Assembly (NCBI RefSeq): GCF_028289625.1
Contig: NZ_JANQOM010000026.1
Span: 1 to 32,516, forward strand
DNA: 32,516 nucleotides
Origin: Winogradskyella sp.
GTDB lineage: Bacteria; Bacteroidota; Bacteroidia; Flavobacteriales; Flavobacteriaceae
Reading direction: 5' to 3'
Shown one piece after another: positions 1-6,886 of this stretch; the stretch's first letter is position 1, and each line of letters starts with the position of its first letter. The notes beneath the pieces are model-generated. The model was not told where the DNA came from, ran no database searches, and saw only the letters and a program-made list of their open reading frames with translations. Both the position numbers and the translations under genes were made by a program.

Positions 1-633
1 AGTAATGATATTTCCATTTTCTTACCCGCCAATTACGTTAGAAATCGGTATGGTGACAATAACAGGAACTTTAAAAATATTGTAATCATTAAACCTAAAA
101 AAGATGTTGATATTGCAGGTTTAAAGGCAGATGTAACTCAAATTTTGCGTAATAGACGTGGCATTAAGCCCGACGAAATTGATTCGTTTTTTATTAATAT
201 TATTTCTGGTCTGCAAGATGCTATAGACAGTATCATTGGGACAATGAATACGATTGGCTGGGTAATCAGTGCCTTCTCACTCTTAGTTGGTGGTTTTGGT
301 ATCGCTAACATTATGTTTGTGAGTGTTAAGGAAAGAACCAATTTAATTGGCATTCAAAAATCGTTGGGTGCTAAAAATAGATTTATTTTATTTCAATTCT
401 TATTTGAAGCAATCATATTAGCTTTAGTTGGTGGCTTAATCGGTTTGGTTTTGGTTTGGTTAGGAACGCTTATAGGAAATAATGTTGCTGAGGATTTTGA
501 GTTCGTGCTATCCCCAAAAAATATGATTATAGGGTTTTCTATCTCTTCATTTATCGGATTGATTTCTGGTGTAATTCCTGCATTGACGGCATCGCGATTA
601 GATCCTGTGGAAGCAATTAGAACAGGGATGTAG
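1..633 (+). CDS. ABC transporter permease (FtsX/MacB-like), C-terminal part
   Basis: The reading frame is open from base 1 to the TAG at 631-633, so this is the last 210 residues of a longer protein whose start lies outside the window. It begins with a soluble stretch, followed by three or more hydrophobic segments. The segment containing GWVISAFSLLVGGFGIANIM and the following 'VSVKERTNLIGIQKSLGA' is the hallmark of the FtsX domain of MacB-type permeases. The C-terminus 'PALTASRLDPVEAIR' is also typical of the family. Such proteins work in the inner membrane with an ATPase in lipoprotein release, efflux or mechanotransmission. The substrate cannot be told from this fragment. The family assignment is secure. 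Confidence 0.9.
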   Translation, partial: SNDISIFLPANYVRNRYGDNNRNFKNIVIIKPKKDVDIAGLKADVTQILRNRRGIKPDEIDSFFINIISGLQDAIDSIIGTMNTIGWVISAFSLLVGGFGIANIMFVSVKERTNLIGIQKSLGAKNRFILFQFLFEAIILALVGGLIGLVLVWLGTLIGNNVAEDFEFVLSPKNMIIGFSISSFIGLISGVIPALTASRLDPVEAIRTGM

Positions 634-641
634 TATTTTAA

Positions 642-669
642 TTAGAAGTTAGAAGTTGGAAGTTGGAAG
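642..669. repeat. Four tandem heptamers TT(A/G)GAAG
   Basis: Directly after the permease stop codon lie four perfect-register 7-base units: TTAGAAG, TTAGAAG, TTGGAAG, TTGGAAG. They sit between two convergent genes. The same 7-base periodicity recurs between groES and groEL, with a different core. The function is unknown. Confidence 0.85.
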
Positions 670-699
670 CCAATACTTTGTCAAATTAACAACTTGATT

Positions 700-1158
700 T
701 TAGTCTAAAATTTTAGCCACCTCTTTACAAACAAACTCCAAAAACCGTTCGTCGGCTTCAGTAAAAGGGTCAGCAGTATTGGAGTCAATATCTATCTGAC
801 CTATATTTTCACCATTAACAAAAATTGGGACTACGATTTCTGCTTTTACAGTGATGCTACAAGCAATGTAGTTATCTTGAGCGGATACATCTGGCACTAC
901 AAAGTTTTGGTTGCTCACAGCAACTTGTCCGCAGATACCCTTTCCGAAAGGAATAATAGTATGATCTGTAGGCTCACCAACATATGGGCCTAACTTTAAT
1001 TCTAGCTTATCTCCATTTTTAAAATAAAAGCCTACCCAATTATAATATGCTATATGGGCTTCAAGTAGTTCACAAATTTTATAAAGGCGTTCGTCTACGC
1101 TTAAGTTATTTTGGGCTACAATATGTTTTATTTCAGGTTTTAGGGTATCAAAGGTCAT
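700..1158 (-). CDS. GAF domain protein, free methionine-(R)-sulfoxide reductase-like
   Basis: A single GAF domain of 152 residues. The block from LGPYVGEP (about 56) through FGKGICG (71-77), VVPDV (87-91), YIAC (97-100) and EIVVPI (107-112) to IGQIDIDS (119-126) matches the fRMsr family, which reduces free methionine-R-sulfoxide in the cytoplasm. Of the three cysteines described in the E. coli enzyme, two are present: Cys76 and Cys100, the latter at the position of the catalytic cysteine. The first is absent, because 'PTDHTII' replaces the Cys-bearing segment. The retained pair could support catalysis, as proposed for family members that resolve through the middle cysteine. A ligand-sensing role cannot be excluded. 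It is transcribed alone, convergent with the permease. Confidence 0.85.
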   Translation of the reverse strand: MTFDTLKPEIKHIVAQNNLSVDERLYKICELLEAHIAYYNWVGFYFKNGDKLELKLGPYVGEPTDHTIIPFGKGICGQVAVSNQNFVVPDVSAQDNYIACSITVKAEIVVPIFVNGENIGQIDIDSNTADPFTEADERFLEFVCKEVAKILD

Positions 1159-1251
1159 TATTGTATAAACTTTTGGTAAAAGTATTTAAAACGTTCAATT
1201 TTAAAATAGGGTTTTCATAAATTTAACAGCAAACTAACACGATCTTTTTTA

Positions 1252-1803
1252 TTGAGAGAGCTGCTAGCAAAATACAAATTGGTTATTCGTTTCATAATCA
1301 CTTTCTTAGTGGTTTATGGAGTATTAACTATTTGCTACCATTTATACTTAACTTTCTCAGACGGTTCAAAGTTTTATCCTGACTACATGACCAACTTAGT
1401 AGCAACACAAACCAATTCCTTACTTAATAGTATTGGTTATGATGCTGAAATTCTTCCACATCCCAATGAACCCTCAATGAAAGTTATTATTAACGGGAAG
1501 TTTGTAGCTAGAGTGATTGAAGGTTGCAATGCTTTAAGTATTATTATTTTGTTCGTATCATTTATTGTGGCCTTCGCGGGAAAACTTAAAACCACCATTT
1601 TCTATGGCTTTGCAGGAAGTATTATCATTTATGCTTTTAATTTGATTCGGATTGTTATTCTTTCAGTTGGATTATACCATTATCCCGACCAAAAATATTT
1701 AATGCATAAAGTGATTTTTCCAATGTTGATTTATGGGACTGTGTTTTTACTTTGGATGGTTTGGGTGAATCGTTTTTCAAAATCCGTGAAAGCCGATGCC
1801 TAG
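1252..1803 (+). CDS. xrtF: Exosortase XrtF
   Basis: A polytopic inner-membrane protein of 183 residues. The three exosortase catalytic residues are visible in the right order: Cys92 in 'VIEGCNALSI', Arg133 in 'NLIRIVIL' and His152 in 'LMHKVIFP'. By family knowledge, exosortases are membrane transpeptidases that process proteins carrying C-terminal PEP-CTERM-like sorting signals. The F variant is the short Bacteroidota form. The first in-frame initiation codon is TTG at 1252, giving MRELLAKYK; no upstream in-frame ATG fits and the next Met is at residue 46, inside the domain. The stop codon overlaps the start of the next gene by 8 bases, which indicates translational coupling. No substrate gene with a recognisable sorting tail is seen in the window. 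Confidence 0.93.
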   Translation: MRELLAKYKLVIRFIITFLVVYGVLTICYHLYLTFSDGSKFYPDYMTNLVATQTNSLLNSIGYDAEILPHPNEPSMKVIINGKFVARVIEGCNALSIIILFVSFIVAFAGKLKTTIFYGFAGSIIIYAFNLIRIVILSVGLYHYPDQKYLMHKVIFPMLIYGTVFLLWMVWVNRFSKSVKADA

Positions 1804-2224
1804 ATTGACGCGTTACATATTTGTGGTTGTTTTGATTTTTGTTCTAATAGCGATTAGAAGCTTTGAAGATTACTTGTTTTATGATCCTTACTTGAAGTTT
1901 TTTGAAAACGACTATCTATATATAGACAATCCTAGACGCGAAGTAGTCAAGCTGGTATTTTTTACAAGCCTTAGATTTTTACTCAATACCTTGGCTTCTT
2001 TGGGAATTCTTTATTTGATTTTTAACGATAAAGTAATGATTAAGTTTTCGGTGTTGCTTTATGCGATTGCTTATGTATTATTACTTGTTCCGTTTTTATA
2101 TTTTGTGATTAATCCAAAGCAAGAAGACTATTACTTATTTTTTAATGTGAGGCGTTTTTTAATTCAGCCCATAGGGTTAATTCTCCTTTTGCCTGCTTTT
2201 TATTATTACAAATTGAATCGTTAA
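1796..2224 (+). CDS. Exosortase F system-associated membrane protein
   Basis: A membrane protein of 142 residues with about four transmembrane segments: about 7-20, 55-73, 80-104 and 122-138. A polar, tyrosine- and acidic-rich loop containing 'FEDYLFYDPYLKFFENDYLY' follows the first helix. It starts inside the end of xrtF (8-base overlap, other frame), and this two-gene order is the one described for XrtF loci, so the call rests on both context and topology. Its biochemical role is unknown; a partner or substrate-presenting subunit of the exosortase is an inference. Confidence 0.82.
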   Translation: MPRLTRYIFVVVLIFVLIAIRSFEDYLFYDPYLKFFENDYLYIDNPRREVVKLVFFTSLRFLLNTLASLGILYLIFNDKVMIKFSVLLYAIAYVLLLVPFLYFVINPKQEDYYLFFNVRRFLIQPIGLILLLPAFYYYKLNR

Positions 2225-2236
2225 GGATATTATAAA

Positions 2237-2269
2237 TTGGGTTATAGTATGAGGAATTTCGTAACTTTG
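2237..2269 (+). promoter_or_regulatory. Bacteroidota-type promoter for the metal cassette
   Basis: TTG at 2237-2239 and TAACTTTG at 2262-2269 are spaced by 22 bases, fitting the TTG/TAnnTTTG consensus. The -7-like box ends only 4 bases before the ATG at 2274, so a start of transcription at or next to the start codon would give a leaderless mRNA. Confidence 0.55.
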
Positions 2270-2273
2270 CATT

Positions 2274-2675
2274 ATGAAATTGGCATTTTTGCATAAAGTA
2301 TTTTCAACCCTATTAGCACTCTTAGTGTTAGTGTCAACGTTGTCATTGGCCATAGAAAAGCATTTCTGTGGTGATGTTTTGGTTGATGTGGCTGTATTTA
2401 CTGAAATTGACAAATGCTGTAGTGGTGATTCTGATAAAACCACGAAGGATTCTTGCTGTAAAAACGAAGTTGATATTGTTGAAGGCCAAGATAACATTAC
2501 CATAAAAACTTTTGAAGATTTAGAAGATATTCATAAACAGGTCCTGTTTGCTTACGCACATAGTTATATTAATCTTTATGAAATTCTTCCAAAACAAATA
2601 ATTCCACATAAAGACTATTCGCCTCCATTACTCATTAGGAATATACAGGTGTTAGACGAAACTTACCTCATTTGA
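2274..2675 (+). CDS. HYC_CC_PP family small exported protein
   Basis: A protein of 133 residues with an N-terminal hydrophobic segment (about 8-27), likely a signal peptide or anchor. The family-defining pattern is present: 'KHFCGD' (Cys32), vicinal cysteines 48-49 and 61-62, and 'DYSPPLL' (Pro117-118) near the C-terminus. The family is found in Bacteroidota, often beside TonB-dependent receptors; its function is not established. The cysteine pairs and the neighbouring heavy-metal-associated protein suggest extracytoplasmic binding of a thiophilic metal, but this is inference. The stop codon lies in the left arm of an inverted repeat that precedes the receptor gene. Confidence 0.82.
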   Translation: MKLAFLHKVFSTLLALLVLVSTLSLAIEKHFCGDVLVDVAVFTEIDKCCSGDSDKTTKDSCCKNEVDIVEGQDNITIKTFEDLEDIHKQVLFAYAHSYINLYEILPKQIIPHKDYSPPLLIRNIQVLDETYLI

Positions 2676-2738
2676 TTGTAGAATAACTTTTATGAAGAAT
2701 AGCACAATTATGTGCTCATTGTTATACCTACAATCAAA
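2671..2738 (+). repeat. Nested inverted repeat in front of the TonB receptor gene
   Basis: The outer arms TTTGATTGTAG (2671-2681) and CTACAATCAAA (2728-2738) are perfect 11-base complements, extended imperfectly by AATAAC/GTTAT. An inner perfect hairpin, AGCACA-ATTA-TGTGCT, lies at 2701-2716. The left arm covers the stop of the upstream gene and the right arm ends 4 bases before the preferred start of the receptor (2743). No run of T follows, so it is not an intrinsic terminator. Confidence 0.8.
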
Positions 2739-2742
2739 AAAA

Positions 2743-5001
2743 ATGAAGACATATTTAATTATAATTTTTACGTTCTTGTCGTATGCCTTAACTGCGCAAG
2801 AACAATTAAAAGGCATTGTTTTAGAATCGAGTAGTTCTGAGGAGATGCCATTACCGGGAGTCAATGTATATTGGCTGGGTTCGTCTGTTGGTGCGATTAC
2901 AGCAGATGATGGTACCTTTTCATTACCTTATAAATTTTCGTTTAATAAGTTAGTGATTAGCTATGTTGGTTTTAAAACGGATACATTAACAGTTACAGAA
3001 AACAAGTTTATTAGGCACGTTTTACAAGCTTCGGACGAGCTTGATGCCGTTACGGTAACTTCCCGAAAACAAACTACATCTAAATCGTATTTAAAAGCAA
3101 CCAATACACTCACTGTTAGCGCAGATGAATTATTAAAAGCAGCTTGCTGTAATTTATCAGAGAGTTTTGAAACCAATCCATCTATAGATGTCAATTTTGC
3201 GGATGCGGTATCGGGCACTAGGCAAATTAAAATGTTGGGTCTAAATTCGCCCTATATTTTAATTACTACCGAAAATATTCCAGCCATTCGTGGTGCTTCT
3301 CAAGCCTATGGCTTAAGTTTTATTCCTGGGACTTGGGTAGAGAGTATCCAAATCACAAAAGGAGCTGGAAGCGTTGTCAATGGTTTTGAAAGTATTACAG
3401 GACAAATCAACACAGAGTTAGTAAAACCCACCACTGACGATAAGTTTTATCTCAATGCTTATGGCGCTACAAGCGAACGTTTAGAATTGAATACACATTT
3501 CAATACCAAAGTATCTGATAAATGGAGTACAGGCTTATATGTTCATGCCAATACACACCAAGAAAACCACGATGTTAATGATGATGGATTTTTGAACATG
3601 CCGTTGTTTAATCAAATTAATGTAATGAATCGATGGCAATATACTAATCCAGAAAAAGGCATAGTGAGTTTTATCAATTTAAGATATTTGTATGACGAAA
3701 AGCAAGCTGGGCAGGTTAACTTTAATCCAGATAATTTTGATCCAAGAAATCCTGGGTCGCTGGGTAACATCGAAGCGTGGGGAAGTGAAATTAATACCGA
3801 ACGGATAGATGTCACTACAAAATTGGGTTACGTCAATCCAGAGATTCCCTATCAAAGTTTGGGTTTTCAAACCGCTTTTAGTCATCACAGGCAAGACTCT
3901 TATTTTGGTTTGAATATCTATGATATTCAGCATAATAGTTTTTATTCAAATTTGGTCTATAACAGTATTATTTCAGATTCGCGCCATAAAGTAAAAACCG
4001 GATTGAGTTTTACTTATGACCATTATGATGAATTGGTAAATACCGAAACCTTTGAACGTACGGAAAATTCCATTGGAGCCTTTTTTGAGTATGCCTATGA
4101 TAATTTGGATAAATTAACGATGACTGCGGGTGCGCGCGTCGATCAGCACAATCGATTAGGGTTTTTTGTAACTCCTCGTCTGCATGTGCGTTACACACCT
4201 TGGGAAAAATCAGCTTTAAGAGCATCGATAGGACGCGGAAAGCGCAGTGCGAATATATTTGCTGAGAATCAGAATTTATTTGCAAGTTCTAGGCAAATTA
4301 ATATCCAAGATGCAGGAGGAAAAATCTATGGACTTGATCCAGAAATTGCCTGGAATTATGGTTTAAGTTACCTGCAAGGCTTTAATTTATTTGGTCGAAA
4401 AGCGGACGTTACCTTCGATTTTTACAGAACCGATTTTCAAAATCAGGTCGTGGTGGATTGGGAGAATCCTTTTGAAATCAATTTTTATAATCTAGATGGT
4501 AAAAGCTATGCCAATAGCTTTCAGTTTGAATTTAATTTTAATGCTTTTGAAGGTTTTGATTTGAGAACAGCCTATAAGTACTATGACATCAAAACCGATT
4601 ATAACTCTGGTCGATTGGAAAAACCATTGATCCCACAGCATCGTTTATTTGCCAATGCGGCTTATGAAACTAAAGAAAACGAGAATGGGAGTCAATGGAA
4701 GTTTGATGCCACTTATAATTGGTTGGATTCACAACGTTTTCCAAGTACGGAGTTAAGCATACCAGAATTTCAATTGGATGAGTTTTCACCAACGGTTGGG
4801 ATTTTGAACTTGCAAGTTACCAAAGTCTTTTCTTCCAAATTTGAAGTATATTTGGGTGGGGAAAATGTGACTAATGTAAGACAACCCAATCCAATAATTA
4901 GTCCAGACAATCCGTTTGGAGCCAATTTTGATAGTAATTTTGTGTATGGTCCAATTTTTGGAAGCCTCTATTATGCAGGATTACGTTATAGAATAAATTA
5001 A
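2743..5001 (+). CDS. TonB-dependent receptor with N-terminal carboxypeptidase-regulatory-like domain
   Basis: An outer-membrane receptor of 752 residues from the chosen start. The ATG at 2743 gives a clean signal peptide (MKTYLIIIFTFLSYALTAQ). An in-frame ATG at 2692 would add 17 residues before it and is inside a hairpin. Residues about 21-95 form a CarboxypepD_reg-like domain ('LPGVNVYWLGSSVGAITADDGTF', 'ISYVGF'). The plug spans about 115-230 and carries a vicinal cysteine pair (135-136, 'KAACCNLSE'). The rest is a beta-barrel ending 'YYAGLRYRIN'. No SusD homologue is adjacent, so a glycan role is unlikely. Flanking by a HYC_CC_PP protein and an exported heavy-metal-associated protein points to import of a metal such as copper, or a metallophore. 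The substrate is inferred, not shown. Confidence 0.92.
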   Translation: MKTYLIIIFTFLSYALTAQEQLKGIVLESSSSEEMPLPGVNVYWLGSSVGAITADDGTFSLPYKFSFNKLVISYVGFKTDTLTVTENKFIRHVLQASDELDAVTVTSRKQTTSKSYLKATNTLTVSADELLKAACCNLSESFETNPSIDVNFADAVSGTRQIKMLGLNSPYILITTENIPAIRGASQAYGLSFIPGTWVESIQITKGAGSVVNGFESITGQINTELVKPTTDDKFYLNAYGATSERLELNTHFNTKVSDKWSTGLYVHANTHQENHDVNDDGFLNMPLFNQINVMNRWQYTNPEKGIVSFINLRYLYDEKQAGQVNFNPDNFDPRNPGSLGNIEAWGSEINTERIDVTTKLGYVNPEIPYQSLGFQTAFSHHRQDSYFGLNIYDIQHNSFYSNLVYNSIISDSRHKVKTGLSFTYDHYDELVNTETFERTENSIGAFFEYAYDNLDKLTMTAGARVDQHNRLGFFVTPRLHVRYTPWEKSALRASIGRGKRSANIFAENQNLFASSRQINIQDAGGKIYGLDPEIAWNYGLSYLQGFNLFGRKADVTFDFYRTDFQNQVVVDWENPFEINFYNLDGKSYANSFQFEFNFNAFEGFDLRTAYKYYDIKTDYNSGRLEKPLIPQHRLFANAAYETKENENGSQWKFDATYNWLDSQRFPSTELSIPEFQLDEFSPTVGILNLQVTKVFSSKFEVYLGGENVTNVRQPNPIISPDNPFGANFDSNFVYGPIFGSLYYAGLRYRIN

Positions 5002-5017
5002 TTGTCACTTCGAGTGA

Positions 5018-5130
5018 TTCAGATGTCAGATTGAGCCTTTCGACTACTCTCAAGACAAGCTAAAGTCGAAATCAAATCTGAATTGTATCGAGAAGTATTG
5101 ATATGGGTCTCGATACTATTTTGATACAAT
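5018..5130. repeat. Complex palindromic intergenic element
   Basis: The 166-base gap after the receptor gene is filled with nested inverted repeats. TTCAGAT (5018-5024) pairs with ATCTGAA (5076-5082). TTTCGACT (5038-5045) pairs with AGTCGAAA (5064-5071). GTATCGAGA (5085-5093) pairs with TCTCGATAC (5108-5116). ATTGTATC (5082-5089) can alternatively pair with GATACAAT (5123-5130). The TCGA-rich wording resembles dispersed intergenic repeats common in Flavobacteriaceae genomes; that resemblance is from memory. Confidence 0.75.
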
Positions 5131-5167
5131 CAAAATCATTCGACTTAACGAAATAAAACAAAATAAC

Positions 5168-5533
5168 ATGAAACAAATAATTTTAATTTTTACAGTATTA
5201 ATTACAACAGTAAGCTTTGCTCAAAATAAAAACGCAAAGGCGACTATGGAAGTCGATGGCGTTTGTGGCGAGTGCAAAGTTCGGATAGAGAAAGCAGCTA
5301 TTAGAACTAAAGGAGTGAAATCGGCCGTTTGGAATTTAGAAACCCATGAGCTTAAACTCATTTACGATGAACGTAAAACCGATTTAAAGACCATAGCGCA
5401 GAAAATTGCCAATGCAGGTCATGATACCAAGTATGTAACGGCTAGTGACGAAGCTTATGCTAAAGTAGATGCTTGTTGTAAGTACCGTGATGAAGAAGTG
5501 GTAAAAGCGCATAAGACAGAAAAGAAAAATTAA
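5168..5533 (+). CDS. Exported heavy-metal-associated (HMA) domain protein
   Basis: A protein of 121 residues with a signal peptide (about 1-19, ending 'TVSFAQ') and one HMA/MerP-like fold from about 24 to 92. The metal-binding CxxC motif is Cys33-Gly-Glu-Cys36, followed by the usual 'GVKSAVWNLETHELKL' strand. A further vicinal pair, Cys103-Cys104 ('ACCKY'), lies outside the canonical domain, before a lysine-rich tail. HMA domains bind Cu(I), Hg(II), Zn(II) or Cd(II). Being exported and next to a TonB receptor, it probably acts as a periplasmic metal carrier or buffer; this is inferred from context. The gene is followed by a strong terminator. Confidence 0.9.
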   Translation: MKQIILIFTVLITTVSFAQNKNAKATMEVDGVCGECKVRIEKAAIRTKGVKSAVWNLETHELKLIYDERKTDLKTIAQKIANAGHDTKYVTASDEAYAKVDACCKYRDEEVVKAHKTEKKN

Positions 5534-5538
5534 AAGAG

Positions 5539-5566
5539 AAGCCTGAATGAAAGTTCAGGCTTTTTT
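5539..5566 (+). terminator. Intrinsic terminator after the HMA gene
   Basis: Stem AAGCCTGAA (5539-5547) pairs with TTCAGGCTT (5554-5562) around a 6-base loop and runs into TTTTTT at 5561-5566. It closes the metal cassette. Confidence 0.9.
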
Positions 5567-5596
5567 AATAGAATTTGAATTTCTCAAAATTTTAAT

Positions 5597-5615
5597 CGAA
5601 CTTCGACTTCGTTCG
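5597..5615. repeat. Short palindromic remnant (CGAAC...GTTCG)
   Basis: CGAAC (5597-5601) and GTTCG (5611-5615) flank TTCGACTTC. The TCGA-rich wording resembles the element at 5018-5130 and it may be a degraded copy. The rest of 5567-5695 shows nothing I can name. Confidence 0.4.
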
Positions 5616-5695
5616 GTACAAAGAACTAACCTGAATGCACATTATTTAGTCAAAATGGTGACAACCAAAAAATTAAAATAGATAAATACACATAA

Positions 5696-6829
5696 ATGAA
5701 ATTAACTGTTGACTTTATCTTAATCACTGGTGTTTTATTAAACATCTTAACCATTTTAGGCCTTGTCCGAATACAACAAAAGAAATTGCCACATTATATA
5801 CTTATCATTTTCTGGGTGTTGATTTTAGGTGTTTTCGCTTATTTCTATGCTAGCTTACACGAACTACAAACCCTGAAATTTATTGCTAATTATCTCGAGG
5901 ATGGGGTTCGATTTTTTATTCCACCGCTCATATTTTTATATGTAAAATCTATTTTCATCAAGGATGTTAACCTGGTTAAAAAGAACCTTATTCATTTTGT
6001 ACCATTCATGATTTACTTTTTAATCTACACACTCCCTAAATCGTTTTATTCTGGTTTAGAACATATTCAATTTATCGATAGGCATATCGATTGGGCATTG
6101 GTACAGGATTTATTCGGAATTACATATTTCCTCATGTCGCTTTGGCTTTTCTATAGAGTAAAGAGAACAATGAAAGATAATTATTCGAATATAACCGACA
6201 AGGATTTTTTATGGATTGAGAAATTTCTAATCAGTTTTTTAATTGTTCTTATTGTTGATCTCATTCTTACAATAAGTGAGATTTCATTCGGGTACAATGT
6301 GACTTGGGACGGATATATCACTGTCATTTTTATAATTATTGCTATGTCCTATTTAGGCTATTATGGATTGATGCAGTCTACGATTTTCTTGCCAGATTTT
6401 CTAATTCAAAAGAACTTATTGGTGGATGGTGAATTTGAAAACAAATCCCGTTACATAAAAGAAGAAGAAAAAGAAGCGCTTCGCAAGAGGTTTCATAAAT
6501 GTATGAATGAAGAAAAAATATTTCTTTCACCAGACTTAAACCTGAAAACGATTGCCGATAAAATGGATATTTCAGACCGAAAACTCTCAGCGTTCTTTGC
6601 TGAAGTTTTAAATAGCAATTTTTACGATACTATTAATTCATATCGCGTAGAAGAGGCTAAAATAATTCTAAAATCCGATGTCGTAAAGAGTCACTCTATA
6701 ACTGGTATTGGCCTTTCTTGTGGCTTTAGTTCTAAAAGTAGTTTTTACAGGATTTTCAAGAAGAAGACAAATTTGTCGCCTTCAGCCTATAGAAATTTGG
6801 TCTTAAAGGAGTCTCACAGCACGCAGTAA
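5696..6829 (+). CDS. Membrane-anchored AraC-family transcriptional regulator
   Basis: A protein of 377 residues. The first about 230 residues hold roughly seven hydrophobic segments, starting with 'FILITGVLLNILTILGLV' and including 'ILIIFWVLILGVFAYFYASL' and 'FLISFLIVLIVDLILTI'. The C-terminal part (about 275-370) is an AraC-type double helix-turn-helix: 'LNLKTIADKMDISDRKLSAF' is the first HTH, and 'ITGIGLSCGFSSKSSFYRIFKK' with 'LSPSAYR' is the second. By family knowledge such proteins join a membrane sensor directly to DNA binding. The signal is unknown. It lies 57 bases upstream of the CBM9-S41 peptidase gene on the same strand, so it may control that gene (inference). Confidence 0.9.
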   Translation: MKLTVDFILITGVLLNILTILGLVRIQQKKLPHYILIIFWVLILGVFAYFYASLHELQTLKFIANYLEDGVRFFIPPLIFLYVKSIFIKDVNLVKKNLIHFVPFMIYFLIYTLPKSFYSGLEHIQFIDRHIDWALVQDLFGITYFLMSLWLFYRVKRTMKDNYSNITDKDFLWIEKFLISFLIVLIVDLILTISEISFGYNVTWDGYITVIFIIIAMSYLGYYGLMQSTIFLPDFLIQKNLLVDGEFENKSRYIKEEEKEALRKRFHKCMNEEKIFLSPDLNLKTIADKMDISDRKLSAFFAEVLNSNFYDTINSYRVEEAKIILKSDVVKSHSITGIGLSCGFSSKSSFYRIFKKKTNLSPSAYRNLVLKESHSTQ

Positions 6830-6886
6830 GACCATAAAAAGCGCCTATGATTTTTCCTTAAACATTTAAACGTTGATATTTGAGTT

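Noticed and set aside
1252..2224. Complete exosortase system with substrate
   Set aside because: No protein in the window shows a C-terminal sorting signal for XrtF, so only the enzyme and its partner are claimed.
2692..2742. Longer start of the TonB receptor at the ATG at 2692
   Set aside because: It puts 17 polar and mixed residues in front of a good signal peptide and lies within the hairpin; the ATG at 2743 gives a standard export signal.
2743..5001. Polysaccharide utilisation locus
   Set aside because: There is no SusD-like gene or glycoside hydrolase nearby; the neighbours are metal-binding proteins.
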